Assembly (NCBI GenBank): GCA_037893245.1
Contig: JBAIAA010000876.1
Span: 328,734 to 392,733, forward strand
DNA: 64,000 nt
From: Crossaster papposus
Taxonomy: Eukaryota > Echinodermata > Asteroidea > Velatida > Solasteridae
Direction: 5' to 3'
The notes below the pieces were generated by a model. The model made no database searches, was not told the DNA's origin, and saw only the letters and a list, made by a program, of their open reading frames with translations. Positions 12,073-20,956 of the stretch are shown piece by piece (position 1 is the stretch's first letter; the number at the start of each line of letters is the position of its first letter). The position numbers and the translations under genes are program-made.

Positions 12073-12587
12073 TTATTGGGAACGCATTGCTGGGGTGGAT
12101 CAGAGCAGCCTTGCTTAGGGTCTTCCCACACGTAGTAGTCCCTGTACGGGTTGGTACTGTCTGTGTTTTTCTTGCTTTCCAGAAACCATTGGTGCTGGTC
12201 GCTGGAGTGGTTTGGCACAAAATCCATCATGAGTTTAAGGCCGAGTTGGTGTGCCTTAGTAATCATCTCATCAAAGTCAGCCATGGTACCGAATATGGGA
12301 TCGATATCTATGAAATCGGCAACATCGTAGCCAAAGTCGGCCATGGGTGACTTGTACACCGGGCTCAGCCATACGGTGCCTACCCCGATGTCGTTGAAGT
12401 ACTCGAGGCGGGACGTGATACCATCTAGATCCCCCACGCCATCACCGTCCGAGTCCATGAAGGAACGCGGGTAGATCTGGTACACGATCGTACCCTTCCA
12501 CCACTCGGACGGCTCAAACCCAACTGCCAAGGTTGGTGTAGATATGATCATCAAAATCATACACATTGCAAGAGAATCTCGTCCCAT
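10719..12587 (-). CDS. Secreted or membrane-anchored GH13 alpha-glucosidase (maltase-like)
   Basis: Intact intronless 622-residue protein that starts at a true ATG. A hydrophobic signal peptide covers about residues 7-22, and the GH13 barrel begins at WWKGTIVYQIYPRSF (residues 29-43). DSDGDGVGDLDGI (45-57) is the usual loop near the active-site entrance. Region I is DFVPNH (122-127). Region II GLRVDAIRH holds the nucleophile Asp232. Region III VTETYD holds the acid/base Glu301. Region IV GNHDNF holds the transition-state Asp367. Family knowledge: such enzymes cleave alpha-1,4-linked glucose from maltose, sucrose or small maltodextrins, and they resemble the ectodomain of SLC3A1/rBAT. No N-terminal transmembrane anchor is present, so secretion is expected. 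The C-terminus (about residues 597-614) is hydrophobic with a short polar tail and could act as a membrane anchor. Exact substrate specificity cannot be told from sequence. Confidence 0.9.
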   Translation of the reverse strand: MGRDSLAMCMILMIISTPTLAVGFEPSEWWKGTIVYQIYPRSFMDSDGDGVGDLDGITSRLEYFNDIGVGTVWLSPVYKSPMADFGYDVADFIDIDPIFGTMADFDEMITKAHQLGLKLMMDFVPNHSSDQHQWFLESKKNTDSTNPYRDYYVWEDPKQGCSDPPQQCVPNNWVSVFGGSMWEWVPERQQFYLHQFLKEQPDLNYRKQEVKAAMDDVVRFWLTKGVDGLRVDAIRHMYESEGLEDEPVNPDYTATPGEQAQYDSLLHTMTADLPELHDVIKDWRRIFQEFGNDQYRFMVTETYDTHNALIPYYGTTDQPEADFPFNFGLIELNKDNLSGTKIYKMVDDWMRDLPPDKWPNWVIGNHDNFRIADRMGVNYARALNVLNLLLPGTPTTYYGEEIAMEDIWVPYNETQDPFAINNPEHWEEYTRDPERSPMQWDRSRHAGFSTTTGKTWLPVNQNYLSGVNVADQKADNTSALALYKKLAALRKDEPAFQTNHLKYVIVNDKIFSFLRMPDTPGLESFLVIINAGTSESTEDYTAALMKLELKAEGDTGVIEISSNMDRNGKSQGLSKIYSAAGEAFIIKASVYGLSSASVPTLSLALSIATVVAKICYRVTLKY

Positions 12588-12949
12588 TGTGAAGGTTGGA
12601 CCTCTAACTTCAGATTATATTTTCACAGAAACGTGAATTATAGGCTGCTTGTGGCTTACGGCGTTTCAAAACTGTTAGTAAAATGCGGAGATTGAGGTTA
12701 AAACATTCGAATTTAAAAGTCAAAGTTCGGTGTTGTTGGTACCTCAAACGATTGGGTCTAATGTCCATCTTGATAAGCTATCAAAAAAGCTAAATTAGCT
12801 ACCATTTGTTTGGGGGTGTATACCAGTAAACGGGGACACAGGGACGTACCACACACAAGGGTCGCATTTTTTGCAATCTTGTATACCAATTCCACGACCC
12901 CCCCCCCCCTTTCCAGGGGCGGTTGTCTAGCCCCCCGAAACCGCGGTTT
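12588..12949. promoter_or_regulatory. Upstream region of the third maltase locus
   Basis: Intergenic region 5' of the gene ending at 12587. TATA-like stretches lie at about 12612-12622 and 12634-12640 on the minus strand, 25-50 bases before the ATG. No other element is recognised. A poly-C run starts near 12898. Confidence 0.25.
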
Positions 12950-13262
12950 AGTTTTATAGTGTTCGGTGCGACAGAACCACTCACTTCACTTCACAAAATA
13001 GGGTCTGGAGCTAAAACTACTAGCCCAAATCAAGATATCCCTCCATTTGCAGACCCCCCCCCCCCCCCCCCCCACATAATTACCAAAAGATCCACATTTT
13101 CGGGGTAAATAATGGTATTTTGATTTAGAAATAACGGTACTGGCAACCGAAAAAATGTGCACCCCCATAACAAATTCTGCGTATTTGTGTGGGTAGTTTT
13201 AGCCTCAGGGTAGTGGAAGCATGCTTGTCAGTGGGAATATGCTTGTCCGGGTTGTTTTTTTT
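12950..13262. mobile_element. Partial foldback MITE related to 17171-17536
   Basis: The left half carries CTTCACAAAATAGGGTCTGG followed by GAGCTAAAACTACT. The right part carries CCTCAGGGTAGTGGAAGCAT and CTTGTC. Both are also found, mostly in the same order, in the complete element at 17171-17536. The middle contains a 23-base poly-C run. The left terminus is missing or degraded. Confidence 0.6.
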
Positions 13263-15389
13263 TGGTGTTTTTCGGGGGGGGGGGGGCAGTGGGGGAGGGG
13301 GCACTGTGTATAGTTTCAAAGCATTTTATCATTTTATGGACAGCTATTGAAAAGTTGTCTTTTGGTAAAAACATGGCGCACAGCTCTTGATAGCAAGAAC
13401 CAATTTGAACAATGATCTTTCAGATGTTGGGAAGAGCATGCTCTATCAACACGTACCTTACTGGTAGATCACATATATATTGTATTATTTTGTTTACGGA
13501 AAGAAACAACAATATTAACTGTACTGCAGTTACCAGTGCATGTACATGTACATGTGTATATTTAAGCATGGCCTTCCTGTGCATGTATGAGATAAAACCA
13601 GACATAATTATACGTCGACGTGAAGACCACGTTTAGGACACACAAACAGCCTTGACTGGTTCCGGTTACAACTTTAAAGGTAGGATACACCATTTGCAAA
13701 TATCTAAAAAAATTACTACCGAATTATTAGGAAATATCCTACTCATCTAAAAGTAAATAATGATTCTAGGCATCCAGCAAAATGAATGCGATAGATATTC
13801 TGTAATTATTCTGAAAAGTATAATTTTATAAAGAAAAATTCGCGATAGCCGGACGGCGATCGCGAAAAAACACAAATAACATAAGAATAACTGCTCGACG
13901 CCGGTTGAAAACAAACCCTGCTTTTCGTGCTTTTCTCGGCATCCATGATTGTAAAACTTCGGACAGGTCAGTTAAACGATATTTACTATGAAATACAACC
14001 CAAAAAATCTACTTATTCATGATAATTCAAGCAATAACCAATGGTGTATCCACCTTTAACCACCAAATACGAGTAGAGTTTTCACATTATCATAATAATA
14101 TTATTATTAACGCCGGGGCCGGCTCAGTATCACGTTCCCGCCCCGAACCCGCACAGATATGCAGATCACGGGACAAATTCAATTCATTCCATCACTGTAA
14201 AAAAAAGCCTTCCAATATTGACTGCATACATGTTCTAGCTTGTGGTCGGCACTGTACACAACAGTATTTGTATTGGCAGCCGTTGTCGGTTAATCTAGTG
14301 ACCTAAGTTTTCACAGATGATCGGTTTCAATATTCAATAAGAATGGCGGCATTTGGGGGAAGCACATCGGGCGGAAAATAGGTAAGTCACTTCGTATGCA
14401 CCAGTTGAGTCTGTCTATAAATAAGAGGTAAATCTTGTTTTCGTGTTGCGGTTGCGTCAGGCATCGTCTGTGCTATCGCACACAGTGTGACCACTCATTA
14501 TTTTCATTTTTTTCAAGATCAGCTCCCAAAATCTTTCAAGATCTTTCAAGCCTATGTAAATCAGTATACAACCTAGTGTAAACTTAATAAAATACAGGTA
14601 CATGCACATTTACATGTACATAAGCTGCTACATAAAGCCGTACATCAAACTGGCGCCATTTTATGCACGGACTTGCACATGTTGTACGGCAAAGCTGAAA
14701 AGTTGGGTACTATACAATAGCCTCCCATCGCAAATTTAAAATTATACATTGAAAATAAAAATCACACGTACCGTTCAAAAGTCCAATTTATTGGAAAATG
14801 TTTAAAAAGTCTGCATGAAATTCAATATTTTTGCACTTTTGGGAAATCTGTCGATATTTGTGGCTTTTTCAGATCTTTTTTTTCTTCAAGTTTTCAAGAT
14901 GGGTCTCAATCTTTCAAGATCTTGAAAGATCTTTCAAGCAGTGGCAACACTGATCGCACAGTGTCCAACTCTAGGTGTGCATACCTTGCCAAACATCGCT
15001 ATAAACATTACTCGTCTCGGTCATTAAATCGATACCGGTGGCCAATTTATTGGGCCGAGGCTAAAGACCTCACGGCAGACAGCGTAGCTTCACTATATAT
15101 GGCGAGTTACGCTAACTCGGTTGGTCAAAAAGCTGCAGCTGAATTGCGGTTTAGAGTCCCTGGAATTTTGCGTCCCTTGTTTCCAAAAGTATATGTTTGA
15201 TCAAGTCCTATTGGGTAAAAACAACCACATCTTTCTTCTCATTTATGCAGCTTTGAAGTTTTTTTTGCAAGGGAAAGCAAGTCCACAGATTATTTCTGTA
15301 CCAACGTTACTGGGGCATGGGAATTTTTGTCATTTACTATACTTGCTCACATATTTGCTCCCAGTAATTCAGTTAACTGTAACGCCAAG
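13263..15389. other. Intergenic, upstream of the NAT gene
   Basis: No coding region recognised. CTTTCAAGAT-type repeats occur near 14525-14550 and again near 14890-14938, where CTTTCAAGATCTTGAAAG is a perfect 18-base palindrome (14911-14928). A pyrimidine-rich tract ending CAG just before 15371 may be the splice acceptor of a 5' untranslated exon of the following gene. Confidence 0.4.
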
Positions 15390-16292
15390 ATGTCATCGTC
15401 TAACGACTTCATCAGCCTGGCCGAAGTCAAGGAGTTCCTTGAGAGCACCTTGCAGCTTCAGCTTCCTCTAGAGCGGCTGAGAGAAGACCGCGCCGGCTTC
15501 TTGAGAGACGTCATCAGCAGGTGCCATGAGAGGATCCCCTTCCAGAGCGTGACGGGGATAGCAACTCTCAAACCGGAGAGGCGGGCGCTGACCTTCCCCG
15601 AAATCAAGACCGACGTGATGACCCGGCAAGGTGGCCTTTGCTGCGAGTTGAACTACTTTCTGAAGGTGCTCCTGGGGACGATGGGGTTCGAGGTCTACCA
15701 CATCGGGTGCAGCGTTTTCGGAAATCTCAACAGTCATCTGTCCACGGTCGTAAAGAATCTGAGCCGACCGGGCGATCTGCATCTGGTGGATATTGGAACC
15801 GCGAACCCCATTTTCGAGCCGATTCCGTTGGACTTTGACAGCGAGTCGCCGTTGTACAAAACGAGCTACCTGCACCACAAGTTCTTGAAAAACTCCGAGG
15901 GCACCTACCGGTGGATGCACAGAGTCTACCGGGGTCATTACGACGAACCGCTGCTGGACGCCGTTGACAAGTGGTACACGTTTATGGTGTTCGACTTGGA
16001 GTCACGGGATATCGAATTCTTTGCCCCTATTATGGAGTGCATCCACACGGTGGAGAGCGGACCCAATGCCCTGACGCCTTTTTTGGTCAGCTTGAGGGCG
16101 ATCGACTTCCGGAACAGGAGGCTGTTTGCCATCAAGGATACCACCATCCTAGAGGAAGACGAAAGCGGTAAGGTGAACAAGAAGCGTATATCATCCCTCC
16201 AAGAGCTGATAGAGGCGTACAAGGTCCACTTTCCGCAGTTTCCTGCAGAGATTGTACACCGGGCCACGCAGACTGTCAAACTTACCTTTTAA
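15390..16292 (+). CDS. Arylamine N-acetyltransferase (NAT family)
   Basis: Intact single-exon 300-residue protein. NATs move an acetyl group from acetyl-CoA to arylamines, hydrazines or related substrates in the cytosol. The family signature RxGGxCxExN is present as R79-x-GG-x-C84-x-E86-x-N88. The other two residues of the Cys-His-Asp triad are His116 (in NSHLSTVV) and Asp134 (in LVDIGTANP). The length fits the usual 260-300 residues. The start was chosen at the ATG at 15390, which has A at -3. An in-frame extension upstream has only a TTG. No signal peptide or membrane segment is seen. It lies between maltase loci with no operon-like relation to them. Its GC content is higher than its surroundings, as expected for coding DNA. 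Substrate specificity is unknown, since NAT paralogues vary widely. Confidence 0.9.
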   Translation: MSSSNDFISLAEVKEFLESTLQLQLPLERLREDRAGFLRDVISRCHERIPFQSVTGIATLKPERRALTFPEIKTDVMTRQGGLCCELNYFLKVLLGTMGFEVYHIGCSVFGNLNSHLSTVVKNLSRPGDLHLVDIGTANPIFEPIPLDFDSESPLYKTSYLHHKFLKNSEGTYRWMHRVYRGHYDEPLLDAVDKWYTFMVFDLESRDIEFFAPIMECIHTVESGPNALTPFLVSLRAIDFRNRRLFAIKDTTILEEDESGKVNKKRISSLQELIEAYKVHFPQFPAEIVHRATQTVKLTF

Positions 16293-16379
16293 AAGTAGGT
16301 CTGGAAACAAAGATATTGACATGTTTATCGTAATTTTCGAAAGTTGAATGATCGTCCGCTTTTATGTTTATGGCAGTGG

Positions 16380-16570
16380 CAAGCTCAGGGGTAGAGGCAG
16401 GGACCGGGCGGTTGCAGGGGCAGTAGCAATGGCAGAGGTATAGGGGCAGGGGCAGAGGCAGGGGCGGTCGCAGGGCAGGGGCACTGACAGGGACAGGGAT
16501 GGGGGCAGTAGCAGTAGCAGAGTTAGTAAGGGCAAGTATCAGTATTCCGCTGTAGGGACAGGGGCAAGTG
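16380..16570 (+). repeat. G-rich GGGGCA/GGCAGAGG minisatellite
   Basis: Repeated GGGGCAG, GGCAGGGG and GGCAGT variants occur with many runs of three to five G, about 90-280 bases past the NAT stop codon. The closely spaced G runs would permit G-quadruplex formation on the plus strand or in a long NAT 3' UTR. No coding role is seen. Confidence 0.7.
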
Positions 16571-16984
16571 TTAAGGCGATGTATTAGTTACTTATTTTAT
16601 GATTGTATTATCTGTTTGTTGGGGTGTTTGTGCGTTTGTATTGACTGTCAATTGTGGACGTCGGACAAAATAATTGGGAGGCAAACAATGGGTCCACGAT
16701 TGACACAACGTCCACGATCTCAACTCGTGTACACATCCTATGGCGATTATCCTAAAACGTTAGAGTACAAACAAAAAAGGTAAGACGGTCGGGCAATGCC
16801 CCGTCCACGATTGCCGGTCCATACATGACTGTGTGTGTGTAATTGTGCTCTTGTATCGTATTGCGGCGTGTTTTGTCTACCAAAGTACCAATGTTTATAA
16901 TGCTTTAATTGGCCAAAAATGGGTCCACAGAACCGATGATTCACTCTCTATCTTCAACCATACTTTTTGTTTGGTTTTTTTTAC

Positions 16985-17060
16985 TCAAGAAAAAAAAGGG
17001 GGGGCCCGGACCCCTTGGACCCCCCCCCCCCCCCCCCCCCCCCCCCCTGTATCCGCCCAT
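16985..17060. repeat. Poly-G/poly-C tract and MITE terminal fragment
   Basis: A G run is followed by a C run of 28 (17020-17047) and then CCCTGTATCCGCCC. The same ending is found at the right end of the MITE at 60522-60701. This looks like a leftover terminus of the same family. Confidence 0.55.
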
Positions 17061-17170
17061 GCACATTAATTTGTTTATAATGTATAAATACAATTCAAAT
17101 GAGTGGTATTTCTAATTGCAAACACTGAACAAAGCAGAGTCAAGAAGGTCCTTTACAGGGTGGCCCCCAA

Positions 17171-17536
17171 AACGGACAAGCACACTTCTACTATACCCCT
17201 AGGTCAAAACTATACCTATACCAATAGATAGAACATATTTCTATAGGAAAAATGATAGCAAGATGTCTCTGTTTCGGCCAGTAGTTTTAGCTCCAGACCC
17301 TATTTTGTGAAGCCTGGGTACTTTCGCACCGAGAAATATCTAAACCGCCACCGCGAATTTAACGTGACGTGGTTTAATTATTAATTGTTTAATTATCAAA
17401 ATGACATCTGACTTCGCTTCACAAGATAGGGTCTGAAGCTAAAAATTACTGGCCCATATCGAGATATCTTCTAGAAAGATTCGCCATCCATTGGTATAGT
17501 TTTGGCCTCAGGGTAGTGGAAGTATGCTTGTCCGTT
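17171..17536. mobile_element. Foldback MITE (AACGGACAAGCA ends)
   Basis: The left end AACGGACAAGCACACTTC is the inverted form of the right end GAAGTATGCTTGTCCGTT with one mismatch. A second inverted pair lies further in: TTTTAGCTCCAGACCCTA near 17285 against TAGGGTCTGAAGCTAAAA near 17425. Almost the whole 366 bases can therefore fold on itself. A partial relative lies at 12950-13262. Confidence 0.75.
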
Positions 17537-17550
17537 GAGGTCAGCCAAAC

Positions 17551-17674
17551 TTTTTCCGACGGCTCTCATTGGTTTTGTACACGAATCTCAATCGAGGACG
17601 TCCTCGATTCTAACCCTAACCCCAATTCACATTCGTGTCGCGAGGCATGTGTCCCCCATAGTCCATAACAAACG
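17551..17674. mobile_element. Truncated MITE of the GTTTGTTTATGG family
   Basis: It matches the right two thirds of the element at 32957-33158, including CCGACGGCTCTCATTGG and the stretch with CTAACCCTAACCCC, and ends in CATAACAAACG. The left terminus is missing. It directly abuts the foldback element at 17171-17536. Confidence 0.75.
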
Positions 17675-17792
17675 CATGTATACATGCCATACGGAAGCCC
17701 GTATACTTCAATCATACATAAAGATTGTTGCAAAAAACAGACCTAGCTTTCGTTTCAGTGTTTAACTTTTGGCTCTAGCCTATTAGGGGTAG

Positions 17793-18492
17793 GTGCAGGT
17801 AATATGGAACCATTAAGCTCATTTGCATAATTTGCATAAAGATAGATAAAATCATTCTAAAGAAACATTGGTTATTGGAATCAGTAACAACTACCCTTCC
17901 TTTTGATGATATAATTTAAACCATGTTGTATCCATTTATGACAGTTACATTCAAATTATGACGTCATCACCAAAAGTCCCATATTACCTGCAGTGCAGGT
18001 AATATGGGACGTATGGTATATGATAATATAATTTTCAAATGCAATTTCATTCCGCTCTATCACACCTATGGCGTCCCATATTACCTGCACCTTGTTGCTA
18101 CTGGAGCTCCCATTCAACGCATAATAAATCCTAAAACAATTATACACAGGACCCCACACCTTCAATACAATCAAAACACTTCATAAGTATCCTAAATATG
18201 TCAAGAATTCAGCTCACCCTCTGGTCAGTTTTTAATATCAGTACATTCCATGAAATATCTATTTTTAGATCAGAGAAAAAAAATACTGCCAACTTAACAT
18301 ACCTTGTCAAATTTTGAATATTTCTTCACCGAGATCTCCGTTCCCGAACAAATTAGCCATGTTGGCAGCGATGGCAATGAGTTATCGCAACTATTGAGAG
18401 CGCTATTTCTTGTCTCTGAAGCTTTATAGTTAAATAGGCGCCAAATGTAATTCATGCGTCCCATATTACCTACAGTCCCATATTACCTACAC
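17793..18492. repeat. Chain of CAGGTAATATGGGAC inverted termini
   Basis: The motif GTCCCATATTACCTGCA or its reverse complement occurs near 17793, twice in the perfect 35-base palindrome at 17976-18010, near 18073, and twice in direct orientation at 18458-18474 and 18475-18492. The pairs are arranged as terminal inverted repeats of short units of about 200 and 100 bases that share borders. This is typical of MITEs inserted end to end or of a tandemly arranged MITE. Confidence 0.7.
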
Positions 18493-18596
18493 GTACCTGT
18501 TGTGTGACCTTATGCTAATATTTTCAGCTCAGAAAAAACCACCTAAACCGTTAATTTAAAAACTAAAAGTTGAACGGAAAGAACGGTGCAAAAAAT

Positions 18597-20375
18597 TCAA
18601 ATTAAAATTATAATGTTTAACTTAATGACAAGCGCCTCGCCTGCAGCCAGAGAAATTTCGCTCATGCCCTGGGGGTTTCCGTTGCGATCCATGTTGCTGC
18701 TGACTTCAATGACCCCAGTGTCATCCTCGGCTTTCAACTCTAACTTCATTAGGGCTGCGGTGTAATCCTCAGTAGACTCGGAGGTACCAGCGTTGATGAT
18801 GACTAGGAAGGAATCAATGCCTGGGGTATCAGGCATACGAAGGAAAGAGAAGATCTTGTCGTTCACGATGACGTACTTGAGGTGGTTGGTTTGGAAGGGA
18901 GGCTCGTCTTTCCGAAGTGCTGCTAACTTCTTGTAGAGTGCCAAGGCGGAGGTGTTGTCTGCATTTTGGTCAGCAACGTTGACTCCTGAGAGGTAGTTCT
19001 GGTTGACAGGAAGCCATGTTTTCCCGGAGGTGCTGCTGAAGCCGGCATGACGTGACCTGTCCCACTGCATCGGGGAACGCTCAGGGTCTCGTGTGTACTC
19101 TTTCCAGTGGTTCGGATTGTTTTTGGCAAATGGATCCCGACTTTCGTTATATGAGACCCAGATGTCCCCCATAGCTATCTCGTCGCCGTAATATGTCTTG
19201 GGAGTTCCAGGGAGAAGCAGCTGAATAATGGTTAATGCCCGAGTGTAGTTGGCCCCTATACGATGAGGGATGCGAAAATTGTCGTGGTTACAGATGATCC
19301 AGTTTGGCCATTTATCAGACGGTAGGTCTTTCATCCAATCGTTGACCAGTTGGTATATTTTTGTCCCAGAGAGGTTCCACCTCTTAAGTTGAGTCAATGC
19401 ATAGTTGAAGGGAAAGTCTGCTTCAGGACGTTCTGGGGTTCCGTAGTACGGGAGGAGTGCTTTGTGGGTATCGTAAGTCTCCGTTGCCATGAAACGGTAG
19501 TTTGGTACCTTGCTGTACTTACCCAACACTGATCGCCACGCGTACAGTAATTCATGTATCTCCGGGAGATCGGACGTCTTGTTGTGGATAAGGCTGTGAT
19601 ACTGGGGTTGCTCGTCAGGTATTGGCGTGTAGTCTGGATTGATTGGTTCGTCCTCCAAGTCTTCGCTTTCGTAAATGTGTCTGACTGCATCAATACGAAT
19701 ACCGTCTACGCCTTTTTCGAGCCAGAATTGTAGGACATCTATTATCTCCAACTGAACTGCGGGATCACGGTGATTCAGATCTGGCTGCTTTTTAAGGAAT
19801 TGGTGCAGGTAGAACTGCTGTCTCTCTGGTACCCACTCCCATACCGTACCGCCCAGCAGACCCACCCAGTTATTTGGAATGCATTCCTCAGGAGGATCAG
19901 AACAATTCTTCTTCGGGTCTACCCAAACATAGTAATCTTTGTATCGGTTGGTGCTGTCTTTGTTTTTCTTGCTCTCTATAAACCACTGGTGCTCATCGCT
20001 GGTGTGGTTGGGGACAAAATCCATCACGAGTTTAAGGCCAAGCCGCTGTGCCTTACTGATCAGCTCATCAAAGTCAGCCATGCTACCGAATGTGGGATCG
20101 ATATCTTTGAAATCGGCCACATCGTAGCCAAAGTCGACCATGGGCGACTTGTAGACGGGATTTAACCATAAGGTACCTACCCCAATGTCGTTGAAGTACT
20201 CCAGGCGGGACGTGATACCAACGAGGTCCCCTACACCATCACCGTCCGAGTCCATGAAGGAACGCGGGTAGATCTGGTACACGATCGTACCCTTCCACCA
20301 TTCATCCCATCTAAATCCAACAGCTGTGTTTGGTAGAAGCACGAACAGGAGAAACACGCGCATGGCCGCCATCAT
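18597..20375 (-). CDS. Secreted GH13 alpha-glucosidase (maltase-like)
   Basis: Intact intronless 592-residue protein. The first real ATG is at 20375, giving MMAAMRVFLLFVLLPNTAVG as signal peptide. The barrel then starts at WWKGTIVYQIYPRSF (26-40). The DGDGVGDLVG loop is at 44-53 and region I DFVPNH at 119-124. The nucleophile is Asp229 in GIRIDAVRH, the acid/base is Glu299 in MATETYD, and the transition-state Asp is Asp365 in CNHDNF. The C-terminus ends shortly after the beta-sandwich and lacks the extra hydrophobic tail of the copy at 10719-12587, so a soluble secreted enzyme is likely. NxS/T glycosylation sites are present, for example NHTS and NKTS. It diverges most from its relatives in the middle (roughly residues 240-430). 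It is transcribed away from the neighbouring copy at 20957. Confidence 0.9.
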   Translation of the reverse strand: MMAAMRVFLLFVLLPNTAVGFRWDEWWKGTIVYQIYPRSFMDSDGDGVGDLVGITSRLEYFNDIGVGTLWLNPVYKSPMVDFGYDVADFKDIDPTFGSMADFDELISKAQRLGLKLVMDFVPNHTSDEHQWFIESKKNKDSTNRYKDYYVWVDPKKNCSDPPEECIPNNWVGLLGGTVWEWVPERQQFYLHQFLKKQPDLNHRDPAVQLEIIDVLQFWLEKGVDGIRIDAVRHIYESEDLEDEPINPDYTPIPDEQPQYHSLIHNKTSDLPEIHELLYAWRSVLGKYSKVPNYRFMATETYDTHKALLPYYGTPERPEADFPFNYALTQLKRWNLSGTKIYQLVNDWMKDLPSDKWPNWIICNHDNFRIPHRIGANYTRALTIIQLLLPGTPKTYYGDEIAMGDIWVSYNESRDPFAKNNPNHWKEYTRDPERSPMQWDRSRHAGFSSTSGKTWLPVNQNYLSGVNVADQNADNTSALALYKKLAALRKDEPPFQTNHLKYVIVNDKIFSFLRMPDTPGIDSFLVIINAGTSESTEDYTAALMKLELKAEDDTGVIEVSSNMDRNGNPQGMSEISLAAGEALVIKLNIIILI

Positions 20376-20956
20376 GACTTTTCGTTTAAAATAACTGTCG
20401 AAGCTTGTGGTATATACGTGTATTTTATGTTTCAATACCGCCGTATAGGGGTATTCGCTTACCGTTATTTATCATGATCAGCCACGTTATTAAGCACATG
20501 CGCATAAGCTGGGCACAGCAGGCCCTAGGTCGCTCTAGACGCTAGGTGTCTTGATTTGTAGGCAATCGTCTGGCAAATTCATTGAGCAGTTTTGGAAGTA
20601 TCAACAACAGGTTGACTGCCAATATTCTTTACGCCCGCACAATTCACTTCTACGAAACCCGAGAAGTGTATTGAAGACGATCACGTTCTCCCATTTGATA
20701 TATTTTCATCGTGTTCTATGATGTGAAGGATCAGTTGCACTCGCGTGCGTTGTGCTGAAACAATAACCTGGCTACCCAAAATAAACATCCGTTGTTCACA
20801 TTGCAAGACACAAAGGGTTTAGTTGCCAGTGGCCCGTGTCGTATAGGGTTATCAACTGCATTGCAACAAATATATGTATATATACACGTACACACATGTA
20901 TATACCAGCAGAGGGTACTATACTGCACTGGCTGTTATTTTCGGCCAAACTTCAAC
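20376..20956. promoter_or_regulatory. Divergent promoter region between two maltase genes
   Basis: These 581 bases separate the start codons of two divergently transcribed maltase genes. For the plus-strand gene, an ATATATGTATATATACA stretch at about 20869-20885 lies about 75-90 bases before the ATG and is a TATA candidate. For the minus-strand gene, TATA-like ATAAAATA and GTATATAC lie 35-60 bases before its ATG. Shared regulation is an inference. Confidence 0.4.

Noticed and set aside
12067-12077. A splice donor (GGGTAAGTGT on the minus strand) inside the third maltase gene
   Set aside because: The reading frame continues intact across it, and sister copies are uninterrupted at this place. 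It is a chance match.
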